Shown piece after piece: positions 1 to 10,300 of a stretch of DNA of 49,711 nt. Below the pieces are notes generated by a model. The model ran no database searches, had not been told where the DNA came from, and saw only the letters and a program-made list of their open reading frames with translations. How positions within the stretch are numbered: position 1 is the first letter of the stretch; each line of letters starts with the position of its first letter. The stretch comes from a virus. Location: positions 1-49,711 of the IMG/VR virus record IMGVR_UViG_3300021957_000060; one strand, 5' to 3'. Made by a program: the position numbers and the translations under genes.

Positions 1-1
1 G

Positions 2-1642
2 CAGAACTTATTTAGCACCAATGATTTAATTATAAGAAACAACCACAATACGTCTTGGTATAACCGCTTACGAATAAGTTATGACGGAGACATCAGCTTC
101 TACGAGGACACTGGCACAACGGCTAAGTTGTTCTGGGATGCTTCGGCGGAGTCTTTGGGAATCGGGGTTACGCCCAATTATCCGATCCACGTTGAAAAAT
201 CAGTGGGTGGAGATTGGCTGGGTAAATTTAAAAATACTCACGCAACAAACGGGTATGGCTTGTTAATCCACGCAGGAGATGATGCCTCAGTTACCGCGTT
301 AAGCGTTGGCAATTACGCTGGTGCTGGGGATTATTTAGTTGTCAAAGGTAATGGCAACGTGGGAATCGGGACGAGTTCGCCTAGTGCATCTAAGTTTTCA
401 AGCACTCCTGATGGTGTACTTAACGTATCAGGTGATAAGCCAGTTGTGTATTTAACCGAAGAAGATGAAACAGACTCAAACGTATGGATGGGTCTAAGTA
501 ATGAAGTAGGCATCATAGGAAATACAGGAGATGGTATTGCTTTCCGCACAGGGGCTTCTACGGCAACAGAACGCGCCAGAATAGACTCATCAGGCAACCT
601 GTTGGTGGGTAAGACTTCTACATCGCAGGCTACAGCAGGCACTGTTTTATACAGCAATGGTCAAGTTTATTCGACAACAAGCGGAACTCAAGCAAGCGTA
701 TTAACGAGGCTATCCAACGACGGTCCAATTCAGATTTTCTATAAAGATTCTAGTGAAGTAGGTAGGATTGGTACTAACGTGGGCAGACTTTCTATTGGTA
801 GCGGTGACACGGGTGTCCTCTTTGCTGGTGACATTGACGCTATTTACCCTGCTAACGGCATTGCTGCGCGAGACAGTGCTATTGATTTAGGGGTTTCAGG
901 CGCTCGCTTCAAAGACCTCTACCTATCAGGCACTGCTAATGTTGGTGGCTTAGACGCAACTCTTTCTACAAATGCTCGCGGTTCTTTTTCTAGTAGCGTT
1001 GGTGAAGTGGGCAGTGGTAACTTTGCTTTACAAGTCACTAACTCCGCAGGTTCAGCATTAAAGCCATTAGGGTTTAGAGCAGAAGATATACGTTTTGCTA
1101 CAGGTTCTTCAGAACGCATTCGCATAGACACATCAGGCAACCTGTTGGTGGGTACTACTAGCCCTTACAACTACTCAGGAATAGCGCCACTACTGACAAT
1201 AGATAATCATGCTGGCATAGGAATTAGAAACGTAGGCTCATCTGACGCTGGATATTCAACAATACCTAGCGCCAATCACAATTACTATGCGGGGTTTTTC
1301 CTTAATAGTTCAGGGGCAGGGGTCGGTAACATTTTTTGCACAGGTAGCTCCACAGCTTACAACACCTCATCAGACCAACGCCTCAAGGAAAACATTGCAG
1401 ACGCTGATGACGCAGGTAGCAAGATAGACTCTATCCAAGTACGACAGTACGACTGGAAGGCTGACGGCTCTCATCAAGACTACGGCATGGTTGCACAGGA
1501 GCTACAACTTGTTGCACCAGAGGCTGTGTCAGTACCAGAAGACTCAGAAGAGATGATGGGCGTTGACTACAGTAAGCTAGTCCCAATGCTCGTTAAAGAA
1601 ATACAATCACTACGCAACCGTGTTGCACAACTAGAGGAATAA
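2..1642 (+). CDS. Tail fiber, 3' part, with C-terminal S74 chaperone (5' truncated)
   Basis: The frame is open from base 2, so the gene enters from outside the window; a TTG at 128 is internal, not a true start. The protein is built of fiber repeats ending in motifs such as RIDSSGNLLVG and RFKDLYLSG. The last 90 residues (from base 1370) form a Peptidase_S74 intramolecular chaperone: SDQRLKENI supplies the Ser and the Lys five residues later that make up the self-cleavage dyad, and the tail ends in a short coiled coil. Known for the family: the chaperone trimerises the fiber and then cuts itself off before the Ser. A near-identical 193-bp segment is shared with the next gene. The frame matches that of the fiber at the right end of the window, so this may be its distal half. 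Confidence 0.9.
   Translation, partial: QNLFSTNDLIIRNNHNTSWYNRLRISYDGDISFYEDTGTTAKLFWDASAESLGIGVTPNYPIHVEKSVGGDWLGKFKNTHATNGYGLLIHAGDDASVTALSVGNYAGAGDYLVVKGNGNVGIGTSSPSASKFSSTPDGVLNVSGDKPVVYLTEEDETDSNVWMGLSNEVGIIGNTGDGIAFRTGASTATERARIDSSGNLLVGKTSTSQATAGTVLYSNGQVYSTTSGTQASVLTRLSNDGPIQIFYKDSSEVGRIGTNVGRLSIGSGDTGVLFAGDIDAIYPANGIAARDSAIDLGVSGARFKDLYLSGTANVGGLDATLSTNARGSFSSSVGEVGSGNFALQVTNSAGSALKPLGFRAEDIRFATGSSERIRIDTSGNLLVGTTSPYNYSGIAPLLTIDNHAGIGIRNVGSSDAGYSTIPSANHNYYAGFFLNSSGAGVGNIFCTGSSTAYNTSSDQRLKENIADADDAGSKIDSIQVRQYDWKADGSHQDYGMVAQELQLVAPEAVSVPEDSEEMMGVDYSKLVPMLVKEIQSLRNRVAQLEE
383..575 (+). repeat. 193-bp direct repeat, copy 1
   Basis: Bases 383-575 and 1956-2148 align without gaps and, by eye, differ at only two positions. 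They encode the same fiber segment in two consecutive fiber genes. Identity at the DNA level, including silent positions, points to recent duplication or gene conversion. Confidence 0.93.
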
Positions 1643-1646
1643 AAGC

Positions 1647-3401
1647 ATGGCATTAACTAAAGTAAGCAGAGGCTTGCTGAGTACAAGCATTGTAGACAAC
1701 GGTAACGCCACTGCAATTACTATTGATAGTTCTGAGAATGTGGGTATTGGTACAAGTTCGCCTAGCACCAAGTTGCACTTAGGTGGTACTGCGCCTTTAG
1801 ATTCTATTATTCGTCAAGACTCTACAGTTTCAGGAACAAACTGGGAGATTGGAGAAAGAGCAGCAGGTAAGTGGCAAATATGGGAAGACGATTCCGATTC
1901 TGTTGTTGCTACGTTTATGTCATCAGGCAATGTGGGTATTGGTACTAGTTCGCCAAGTGCATCTAAGTTTTCAAGCACTCCTGATGGTGTACTTAACGTA
2001 TCAGGTAATAAGCCAGTTGTGTATTTAACCGAAGAAGATGAAACAGACTCAAACGTATGGATGGGTCTAAGTAATGAAGTAGGCATCATAGGAAACACAG
2101 GAGATGGTATTGCTTTCCGCACAGGGGCTTCTACGGCAACAGAACGCGTGCGCATAGACTCATCAGGTCATACCATGTTTGCCACTACTGATGATGCGCC
2201 CGGTGCTGGCAATACGCAGTCAGGTGTTGCTATTAGAGGTGGCTCAGATAATCGTTCGTTTTTCTCAGCAAGCTCTAATTACGCCATGCACTTGAACAGA
2301 AACACAAATGACGGAGAGATTTTATATTTTGCCAAAGAAGGCACAGCCGTAGGTAGTATTGGTACTAATGCCGCAACTATGTATGTTTCAGCACCACAAG
2401 CAGGGGGCATGAAGTATTCTTACTTAAATTCTACAAACGCTGTGATGCTTCCTGTAACAACAACAGGTGCAAATGCTGACGGTCTTCACGACCTTGGTCT
2501 ATCAGCAGCTCGCTTCCGTGACCTCTACCTATCAGGAAAATCCATAGTAGGCTCAGGTTCTTTTGATGGCGGTGGTGTGATACATAATTATGGGAGCGAT
2601 GGTAATAGCCGTTCTTGGTGGGCTAAAACAGATACCCACGGTTATGGTGATTTTGCAATACGTCAATCCACAACACAGACTGGCTCTACTTATCAAACTA
2701 GACTGTTGATAGACTCAGCAGGCAACCTGTTGGTGGGTAAGTCTGTTTCTTCAAGTTCAATAACGGGTATGTTGATTGGTTCTAATGGGCGTTTTGATGC
2801 TATACGTGACGGAGGTTATGTCGGATACTTTAATCGTCTATCGTCTGATGGTGACATTGCAATCTTTGCAAAAAACGGCACAACCGTAGGTAGTATTGGT
2901 GCTAATGGCGGCGTTGTTTATGTTACTGGGCCAGTAGCGGGTGGTTTAAAATATAGTTATTACGACTCGACTCATGCGAGTATTTTTCCCTGTACCACAA
3001 CAGGCGGTATTGCTGATGATGTCCATGATTTAGGTTACTCCGGCTCTCGCTTTAACGACATCTACGCCACCAATGGTACTATCCAAACATCTGACCGCAA
3101 CGAGAAGCAGGACATAGCAGAACTCTCTGACGCAGAGCAGCGTGTAGCTGTAGCCGCTAAAGGCTTACTGCGTAAGTTCCGCTGGAAGGATTCAGTAGCT
3201 GAGAAGGGTGACGAGGCTCGCACACACTTTGGAATCATCGCACAAGACCTACAAGATGCTTTTACTGCTGAAGGCTTGGACGCAGGTGACTACGCCATGT
3301 TCATTAGCAGCACTTGGACTGACGAAGAAACCAACGAAGAAAAGACTAGGATGGGTGTTCGCTACAGTGAGCTACTCGCCTTCATCATCGCAGCAATTTA
3401 A
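1647..3401 (+). CDS. Second tail-fiber-like protein with S74 chaperone domain
   Basis: 584 aa. Starts ALTKVSRGLLST, followed by a block (NATAITIDSSENVGIG) shared with the next gene, then several fiber repeat modules (VGSIGTNA, RFRDLYLSG, DSAGNLLVG). The C-terminal 103 residues from S482 (base 3090) resemble Peptidase_S74: SDRNEKQDI keeps the Ser and Lys five apart. The domain ends in LLAFIIAAI without the long coiled coil seen in the preceding gene. The start is supported by AGAGGA upstream, placed within the end of the previous gene. It lacks the virion-binding N-terminus of the fiber at 48246, so it is probably attached through another fiber or is an alternative distal fiber; that is inference. 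Confidence 0.85.
   Translation: MALTKVSRGLLSTSIVDNGNATAITIDSSENVGIGTSSPSTKLHLGGTAPLDSIIRQDSTVSGTNWEIGERAAGKWQIWEDDSDSVVATFMSSGNVGIGTSSPSASKFSSTPDGVLNVSGNKPVVYLTEEDETDSNVWMGLSNEVGIIGNTGDGIAFRTGASTATERVRIDSSGHTMFATTDDAPGAGNTQSGVAIRGGSDNRSFFSASSNYAMHLNRNTNDGEILYFAKEGTAVGSIGTNAATMYVSAPQAGGMKYSYLNSTNAVMLPVTTTGANADGLHDLGLSAARFRDLYLSGKSIVGSGSFDGGGVIHNYGSDGNSRSWWAKTDTHGYGDFAIRQSTTQTGSTYQTRLLIDSAGNLLVGKSVSSSSITGMLIGSNGRFDAIRDGGYVGYFNRLSSDGDIAIFAKNGTTVGSIGANGGVVYVTGPVAGGLKYSYYDSTHASIFPCTTTGGIADDVHDLGYSGSRFNDIYATNGTIQTSDRNEKQDIAELSDAEQRVAVAAKGLLRKFRWKDSVAEKGDEARTHFGIIAQDLQDAFTAEGLDAGDYAMFISSTWTDEETNEEKTRMGVRYSELLAFIIAAI
1956..2148 (+). repeat. 193-bp direct repeat, copy 2
   Basis: Second copy of the repeat described at 383-575, lying inside the second fiber gene and in the same reading frame relative to the protein. 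Confidence 0.93.
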
Positions 3402-3417
3402 TTAGAGGAATAAGATA

Positions 3418-4884
3418 ATGGCATTAACAAAAACTCCTATAGAGCTTTCAAGCACTCCGGGAATTGTAGATAACTCTAATGCAACTGCAATTACTATTGA
3501 TTCTTCGGAAAACGTGGGTATTGGTGTATCGCCTAGTGCGTCTTTAGATGTTCGCAGAGGTGACGCAGACGGTAAGATTGCAGAGTTTCATCAATCAGAA
3601 GGTTACGGTCTTGAACTAAGTTCGTCTCAGAGTGTCGCAACAATAACTGCTGGTTATAATCAGGCGTTTACGTTTGAAACAGGTACAACTGCTACAGAAC
3701 GCATGCGTATAGACTCATCAGGGAACCTGTTGGTGGGTACTACTGATTCTACTCTGTACAATAATACAAGCGGTTCAGGAACTATGGTAAACAGTTTCGG
3801 TCGTCTTGATATAACCCGCGATGATGTAATGGCTATTTTTAATAGGAATACATCTGACGGAGAAATGATTAACTTCCGCAAAGACGGCACAACCGTAGGT
3901 AGTATTGGTACTTACGTAAATCTGCCTTACATTGGTAAAGCTGATGTAAACTTGCTGTTTGACCCTGCTGGGCCTCACATTATACCAAGAGGAACTAATG
4001 GCGGTGCTAGGGATGCTGCTATCAATCTAGGTTCATCAACAAACCGCTTCAAAGACCTCTACCTATCAGGCTTTCTGTTGGCGGGTAAGACTGCTTCTGA
4101 TACCGCTACTGTTGGGCACGAGTTGCGTACTAACGGGGTGGTCACTCACACATCTGGCGCTGTACCTACGTTGTATCTCAATCGTACAACATCTGACGGT
4201 GATATTGCAGTATTCCGCAAAAACAACACAACCGTAGGTAGTATTGGTACTGTTGCTGGAAGGTTAGGCATAGGCACAGGAGATGCAGGCTTATTCTTTG
4301 ACGATGACAACAACAAGATTAGCCCCGTCACAATGGTAAGTGGCACACCTGTAGATAGTAGTGGGTTGTTAAGTTTAGGCTACTCAGCAGCTCGCTTCAA
4401 AGACCTCTACCTATCAGGCGGTGTAGTCTTCGGAACCACTGGCGGCAGCGTATCAAGCAAGACGCTGGATGACTATGAGGAGGGGACTTGGACTCCTGTA
4501 ATAGCAGGTTCGGGAGGAGGTGCATATACCTATACAGCATCGGCTACGCCTCGCTATACAAGAATAGGCAATCTTGTCACTCTTTCAGCGGCAATTACTA
4601 ACATAGAACTTAGCGGAAGCGGTCATGCTGGTTATGTACAAATACAAGGAGCGCCGTTTAATAAAAACTCCTCTACTTTTGCAACAGGGACAATTGAGCT
4701 TAGTAATGGAGATATGAGCAGTGGGCAGACATATGCAACTGTGTCGTTTATTACAGCTAGTTCGACTACTGTTATGTATATAAGGCAGTTAGGAGATAAT
4801 TCTGCTGGTGCAGATTTTCCTGTTACAGGTATTAACAGCGCAAATACTGATTTTAACTTTACCATCACATACCAAACAGCATAA
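3418..4884 (+). CDS. Third tail-fiber-like protein, alternative C-terminus
   Basis: 488 aa. The N-terminus (ALTKTPIELSSTPGIVDN, then NATAITIDSSENVGIG) is paralogous to the previous gene, and the middle repeats VGSIGT, IDSSGNLLVG and RFKDLYLSG modules. Instead of an S74 chaperone it ends in a different module starting LDDYEEGTWTPV and running about 140 residues, a type often seen at the tips of phage fibers. Start supported by AGAGGA upstream. Role inferred: receptor-binding or fiber tip protein made alongside the two S74 fibers. Confidence 0.82.
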   Translation: MALTKTPIELSSTPGIVDNSNATAITIDSSENVGIGVSPSASLDVRRGDADGKIAEFHQSEGYGLELSSSQSVATITAGYNQAFTFETGTTATERMRIDSSGNLLVGTTDSTLYNNTSGSGTMVNSFGRLDITRDDVMAIFNRNTSDGEMINFRKDGTTVGSIGTYVNLPYIGKADVNLLFDPAGPHIIPRGTNGGARDAAINLGSSTNRFKDLYLSGFLLAGKTASDTATVGHELRTNGVVTHTSGAVPTLYLNRTTSDGDIAVFRKNNTTVGSIGTVAGRLGIGTGDAGLFFDDDNNKISPVTMVSGTPVDSSGLLSLGYSAARFKDLYLSGGVVFGTTGGSVSSKTLDDYEEGTWTPVIAGSGGGAYTYTASATPRYTRIGNLVTLSAAITNIELSGSGHAGYVQIQGAPFNKNSSTFATGTIELSNGDMSSGQTYATVSFITASSTTVMYIRQLGDNSAGADFPVTGINSANTDFNFTITYQTA

Positions 4885-4929
4885 CAACCATACGCCTATC
4901 GGACGGTAGGCACAGACAGGAGCAACACA

Positions 4930-5178
4930 ATGGCTTTAGAAAAAGTAATATCAGAAGACAAGATTGAAATCGTAGGTGAGTTCAAAGCAGTACAAGTACG
5001 AACCTGCACCAAAGTCCTAGAGGACGGCGTAGAGCTATCCTCTGGCTATCACAGACACGTTGTAGTCGCAGGACAGGACTACAGCAACGAATCAGCAGAG
5101 GTACAGGCTATCTGTGCTGCTGTGCATACTGACGCAGTTATTGCTGCATACAACACATCACTAGAAGAAGGTATTTAA
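4930..5178 (+). CDS. Small conserved-type phage protein, unknown function
   Basis: 82 aa, start with AGGAG upstream. No signal peptide or membrane segment. It contains SGYHRHVVVAGQDYSNES and is mildly acidic. It lies 45 nt after the last fiber gene and 2 nt before the next gene, so it is probably a tail or fiber accessory protein; this rests on position only. Confidence 0.7.
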   Translation: MALEKVISEDKIEIVGEFKAVQVRTCTKVLEDGVELSSGYHRHVVVAGQDYSNESAEVQAICAAVHTDAVIAAYNTSLEEGI

Positions 5179-5180
5179 TC

Positions 5181-5486
5181 ATGGCAGTAACTTGGACAAT
5201 CTCAACACTAGAACGTAACTCATCAGACGATGGCGTTATTGTTGCACACTGGCGAGCATCAGATGTAGATGGCGACCACTCAGGCAGCAGCTATGGCACT
5301 TGTAGCTTTACGCCCGATGCAGACGCAGAAGGCTTTATTCCCTATGCAGACATTACAGAAGCTCAGGCTATTGGCTGGTGCAAGGACAGCATGGGCGAAG
5401 AAACAGTGACCGCTGTAGAAGATTCTATCGCTGCACAGATTGCAGACAGCAAAGCTCCTTCAGTAGTTGCAGGAACTCCTTGGTAA
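5181..5486 (+). CDS. Small tail-region protein, DUF7936-like
   Basis: 101 aa. The pattern AVTWTISTLERN, then VAHWRASDVDG and AEGFIPYADITEAQAIGWCKDSMG is a type I recognise next to fiber genes in marine phages (tentatively DUF7936); function unknown. The stop overlaps the start of the next gene by one base. Confidence 0.72.
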   Translation: MAVTWTISTLERNSSDDGVIVAHWRASDVDGDHSGSSYGTCSFTPDADAEGFIPYADITEAQAIGWCKDSMGEETVTAVEDSIAAQIADSKAPSVVAGTPW

Positions 5487-5944
5487 TGATTGCAGAAATC
5501 TCCGCAGTTGTAGGCGTATTAAAGGCTCTTAATGACGGCATAAAAACCGTCAAAGAGTCTGGCGACCACTTGTCGGGATTGACAGGATTATTTACCAGCC
5601 TCACTGACAGCAAGGTAGCTGTCGAAAGTATTGAGGAAGCCACGAAAGCAGGCGACCACGTACTAACACAAGAAGAGGCTCTAGAACTTGCATGGGCTAA
5701 GAACGCCATACGAGAACAAGAAAAAGAGTTAAAGAAAATAACGCCTAAGCAGGTCTGGCGTGATATGTTGATGATTCAGAATAAATCTATTTTAGACCAT
5801 AAGCATAAGTTAGAAAAAGCTAGACTTGCTAAACTAAAAAAACAGCGTGAGTTAGGAGATGCAGTTAAGAACATACTAGCTACTATAGCAGTTCTTGCTT
5901 CTTTTGCTGGCGCATACTGGTTATTTAACACAGGAATTATTTAA
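5486..5944 (+). CDS. C-terminally membrane-anchored helical protein
   Basis: 152 aa from the ATG that overlaps the previous stop. A longer reading exists upstream, but it lies inside the previous gene and its codons are not supported. The middle is charged and helical (about residues 50-115, rich in K and E). Residues 125-150 are a hydrophobic segment (NILATIAVLASFAGAYWLF). It lies two genes before a holin, so a role in lysis such as an inner-membrane spanin-like protein is possible but not shown. One-base overlaps on both sides suggest translational coupling. Confidence 0.7.
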   Translation: MIAEISAVVGVLKALNDGIKTVKESGDHLSGLTGLFTSLTDSKVAVESIEEATKAGDHVLTQEEALELAWAKNAIREQEKELKKITPKQVWRDMLMIQNKSILDHKHKLEKARLAKLKKQRELGDAVKNILATIAVLASFAGAYWLFNTGII

Positions 5945-6105
5945 TGGAATACTTAATTGATATTTATGTACTGGCTACTTCGTTAGTGACTATTGCTAGT
6001 GTTGTGTGCAACTACACTGAAACTCCGAAAGATGATGAGTTTGTTGCTAAGGCTTACAAGGTCTTGGAGCAATTTGCATTTCTAAACAATAAAGCTAAGC
6101 AATAG
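5944..6105 (+). CDS. Small membrane protein next to the holin
   Basis: 53 aa. N-terminal hydrophobic segment (YLIDIYVLATSLVTIASVV, residues 3-21) followed by a polar tail. The start overlaps the previous stop by one base. It has the size of a small membrane lysis or superinfection protein, but the family is not recognised. Confidence 0.62.
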   Translation: MEYLIDIYVLATSLVTIASVVCNYTETPKDDEFVAKAYKVLEQFAFLNNKAKQ

Positions 6106-6115
6106 GGGCAATCTA

Positions 6116-6289
6116 ATGGCTGTAGCAGAATCAGTAAAAGAAACAGTAGATGTAGTAGCCGCCTCAACCGGCATACTTTCTTTAGTTGCTTGGCTTCCTC
6201 CTACAGCCTCGTTGTTCACTATTATATGGTTAGGTATAAGGATATACGAATCAGATACCGTAAAAGGACTTTTAAACAAGGAAGATTGA
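6116..6289 (+). CDS. Class II (T7 gp17.5-type) holin
   Basis: 57 aa. Polar N-terminus (AVAESVKETVDVVAAST), one or two short membrane segments (GILSLVAWLPPTASLFTIIWLGI) and a charged tail (KGLLNKED), the layout of the T7-type holins that open the inner membrane for the endolysin. The next gene starts directly after its stop. A second holin lies at 20737. Confidence 0.78.
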   Translation: MAVAESVKETVDVVAASTGILSLVAWLPPTASLFTIIWLGIRIYESDTVKGLLNKED

Positions 6290-7303
6290 ATGCAGTTCTA
6301 TATTTTAACGTCTATTAATTATGATGCTCTTGTTAGGCATTTTGATTCTAGATATAGTAACATAGAAATAAAGGATGCTGTAGTAGTCATAAACACATTA
6401 AATAAGAAGTATAGTGTTCAGGCCGAAGACTTCTGTAAAGAAAAAGACATTGAGTATTATATTACAGAAAGCAACGGAACTCCTGCAAAAGGCAAGAACT
6501 CTGTATTAGATATTTTTTTAGAATCTAATAATGATTATTGTGTTATGATAGATGGAGATGATTTCTTAACTCCACATGGAGTTTGGATGTACAAGAATTT
6601 AGAAACACTGGATAATCCTCCTGATGCAGTATGTTTAATAAATCAGAAGTCTTATCGGTATGTAAAAAATACTTTATATTCTTTGCAGCCCTTTACAGTA
6701 GACTATAGTGATTTGTTAAGCTCTGATTATTATACAATGTTTAAAGACAAATATGGACTGAGCGAAGAAAAATCAAAATACTTTGAAAGCTTGCATTACA
6801 GGTTTTATGCACAACACAAAAAGTATTCACAAGATAATGAAGTACATTGTCGTGTTACGTGGCTCAGCAAAAAAGCAGCACAGTTTAGATTTAATGAAGA
6901 TATAGTTGTAGGTGAAGATACTCTTCAAATGTTTGAGTTAAAAAACCAAGCGGTGTTAGGGAACTTAGATTTTTATACTACAGATGAAACGCCTGCAACC
7001 TATGTATATGACGAAAGAAATGCAGGCACAGTAATGGCAGTATCTAATTTTGGTTCTGATTATGAGTGGATGGATGTATACTTAAACGAACTTAGAAAAA
7101 TGGAAGACGAAAACAAACTACATGAAAATGTAAAGCTTCCTGAGTTAAAAGTAGAGTATCCTGTAGTATATAATAAAAGTGATTATAAACTTACAGATAA
7201 ACATATTCACAAGTACAACGATATAGATGTAGAGCTTCCAAAAAACGCTACAGAAAAGTCAATACATAAAAGCTATGTATACTTAAAAAAATATGCTGCG
7301 TAG
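6290..7303 (+). CDS. Glycosyltransferase-like protein (GT-A fold, GT2-like)
   Basis: 337 aa, preceded by AAGGAAG. The N-terminal ~110 residues have the GT-A pattern of alternating strands ending in DYCVMIDGDDFLTP, where D88 and D90/D91 fit the metal- and sugar-nucleotide-binding DxD motif. VVGEDTLQM (E209, D210) fits the later acidic catalytic motif. No membrane segment. The codon use looks more AT-rich than that of the neighbouring fiber genes. The acceptor cannot be read from sequence: virion proteins, host surface glycans or phage DNA are all possible. Position between holin and internal virion genes suggests late expression. Confidence 0.75.
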   Translation: MQFYILTSINYDALVRHFDSRYSNIEIKDAVVVINTLNKKYSVQAEDFCKEKDIEYYITESNGTPAKGKNSVLDIFLESNNDYCVMIDGDDFLTPHGVWMYKNLETLDNPPDAVCLINQKSYRYVKNTLYSLQPFTVDYSDLLSSDYYTMFKDKYGLSEEKSKYFESLHYRFYAQHKKYSQDNEVHCRVTWLSKKAAQFRFNEDIVVGEDTLQMFELKNQAVLGNLDFYTTDETPATYVYDERNAGTVMAVSNFGSDYEWMDVYLNELRKMEDENKLHENVKLPELKVEYPVVYNKSDYKLTDKHIHKYNDIDVELPKNATEKSIHKSYVYLKKYAA

Positions 7304-7318
7304 CACAAGGACATATTA

Positions 7319-10300
7319 ATGATTAAAGCTAGACAAACTTTAAAAAACCTGCAAGCTAGTCGAATACGAGCACAAGCTTATGGCGGTGGTTTGCAGTATC
7401 TTTACGGAAATACAGGAGGCGGTGGAGGCGGTGGAGGCGGTGGAGGCAGCATGGAAGGCTCTACTGTTTACGGCTATAATCCAAGCCCTACTGCGGGTGG
7501 AAGCTATAACAATGCTGGTGTAGGACAGTATAGTCGTACAGGCTTTGGAACTCCGGCTGGTCTTGGCTCAACTTATTCTGGTGGAGGTTATGGTGGAGGA
7601 AGCTCTAGCGGATATGCAAGCACTCCGGCCCCTGAAGAAGAAAAAGAACCAGAAGTAAACGAAGTAATAGTAGAAGCTGAACCTATAGACGACCCAGAAC
7701 CTGTTATTGATTATAACGATGAAGGAACAGGTGTAGACGACTATAATTCCCCACCTCCAACAGGCGGAAACACTTCTAGTACAAATGATAATGAATCTGA
7801 AGAAGAAGTAAACGAAGTAATAGTAGAAGCTGACCCTGTTCTTGTTTCTGAAAATGAAGAAACAGGTGTAAATGAATATGAGTCTCAACCTACTATGCCT
7901 GAAGGTGGCTCTAATACAGGTGATACAGAAACTGAAGATAAAGAAGAAGAAAACTCAGAAGATACTGAAGAAGACGACGGAGATAGCAGTATGGCAAACG
8001 AAGAAGGCAAAGAACTTCAAAACGGAAACGGTTATGGTGGTAGGCCGCCCAGCGGTGGTGGAAATCAAACCGGAGGAGACTCAACCCCGGTAGGTACTGG
8101 CGCTCCAATTAAAATTGAACAAACAGCTCCTGAGTATACTATTCCAGAAATGAAAGCTGTAAAAGCTGCTGGATACGGAATTACTACAGATAAAAAAGAT
8201 ATTCAATCTGTAGGCTATGCGAAAACCGTAACTGTAGGCGAAGATGTTACTGCTCCCGATATGGGCGAAACTGCGGAACAAGCAGCTCCAGATAAAATAG
8301 GCCCCGCAGCAAAAGTTGAAGGTGCTAAGTTTGACGCTTCTTTAATGGGCAAGGGCGCTGATGTTACAGCAGCTCAAGGACAGCTTTCTCCAGAAGCTAT
8401 AGCTAGAGCAGAAGATGCAGAGCTTAGTGAAAGAGCCGTTGCAGCACAAAGAGATACTCAAGCCGAAAGAGAAGCTCAGGCAGGCAATGTAGTTTTTGAT
8501 GTTGACTCAGGAGCCTACGTAAACAAAGTAAGTGGTAAGACTGCTTCTGTTGAAGAAGCTAAAGCTGCTGAAGCTCAAACACGTAAAGCTATTACAGACG
8601 ACACTCTTTCTGAAGGCGAAGCTGCTAAAATTATAGGTACAGTAGGCTTTGAAGCTGCACAGCGCAGAACAGTTCAAGGCGAAGCTGCTAAGGGCGCAGC
8701 GGCTGGAATGCTTGCAGAAGTTGGTGAGCTTCCGCCAGAGATTACAGCAGCAATTGTAGAAGACCCTGCAACCGTTGAAGCTGCTATAGACGAACAGCCT
8801 GTAGAAGTAAGAGCTGCCGTTGCAGCACTGCCCACAGAAGCTTTAGTATCTTCACAAATGGAAAGCTTGTTGGGTGGACTTGAAGATGGTAAAACTCCTG
8901 CATGGGCTAAGCCAGCACTTGCGGCAGTTGAAGCTAACTTAGCTAGACGAGGCATGAGCGCTTCTAGTGTTGGCCGTGATGCAATGTTTAATGCTATTAT
9001 ACAAAGCGCAATGCCAATGGCTCAAAGCAATGCTCAAGCTTTGCAGCAGCGAGCAGCTCAAAACCTAAGCAACGAGCAACAAGCTAACATGTCTACAGCA
9101 ACACTAGACATGCAGAGACGCATGGCTAATCTTTCTAATCAACAAACAGCCAACTCTCAAACAGCTCAAATGGCTCAACAAATGGCAACAATGCAGAGCC
9201 AGTTTAGACAAGATGCCGTAATGACCACTGCACAGATGCAGCAACAAACTCGAACTCAGAATCTTTCTAATCTTCAAGAAGCTGCTAAAGTTACTGCTAT
9301 GAATGAGCAGGCCATGAGAGCGCAGAACTTGGGCAATGAACAGCAGATTGAACTGGCTGAAATGCAGTACATGAATGCTACTGAGTCCGAAAACATGTCG
9401 GCAGTTCAACAACAGCGTTTAGTTGAAATGCAAACAGCCGCAGATTTCTTGTCTAAGAATGCTGGGTTTAAACAGCAAATGGAACTGGCTAATCTGTCTA
9501 ATGACCAGCAGATGAGGCTTGCTAACTTAACAGCTTTAAATCAATCTGAATCTGAAAACCTTAGTGCTGCACAGCAAACAGAGCTTGCAAACTTAAACAA
9601 TCGTATGCAAACCAATATGCTTCAGGGCAAGATTGCAGCAGAGATGAATCAAGCACAGTTGACTGTTGACCAGCAAAGAGCAGTTCAAAATGCTTCAACG
9701 GTAGCTAATATAGATTTAACCAAGTTTAATGCAGCGCAACAAGTAGAGCTAGCCAACAGTAAGTTTATGCAAACAATGGTTTCGGCACAGTTTAGTGCTG
9801 AGCAACAAGCAGCAATACAAAATGCAACTGCTTTGGCTTCTTTAGATATGGCTAATCTCGATAAGAATACTAGGCTTGCAGCACAAAATGCTCAGTCGTT
9901 TTTACAGATGGATATGTCTAATTTAAATAATCGGCAGCAAGCGAATGTAATTAAGTCTCAGAACCAACAACAAGCCATGCTAAGTGACCAAGCAGCTACT
10001 AATGCATCTAGACAGTTTGCAGCAACTAGTCAGCAACAAGCAGACCAGTTTATGTCCAGTCTGGGTGTACAAGTAGAGCAATATAACTCTTCTGCTGCTG
10101 CGGCCCGTGACCAGTTTAACGCTACTGAAAAGAACAGGATGGCCGCTATAGATGCAGGAAACGAACTACAAGCACAACAGTTTAATAATCAATTAGCTGT
10201 AGATGTACAAAAGTTTAACGAGCAGTCAGACTTTCAGCGTGACCAGTGGAATGCAGCAAATGCACAGGCTGTTGAGCAGTCAAACATTCAGTGGCGCAGG

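Noticed and set aside
331-657. Reverse-strand open frames inside the fiber genes (also 1814-2155 and 48773-49693)
   Set aside because: They are antisense to repeat-rich fiber genes, lack ribosome binding sites and recur wherever the same repeat occurs.
5378-5485. Extended start for the 152-aa membrane-anchored protein
   Set aside because: The extra 36 codons lie wholly inside the preceding gene and read as unlikely protein; the ATG at 5486 overlaps the preceding stop as other genes here do.
7568-8281. Reverse-strand frames opposite the acidic part of the 1083-aa gene
   Set aside because: They read as Phe/Ser/Tyr-rich low-complexity sequence, the mirror of GAA/GAT-rich codons, with no start signals.
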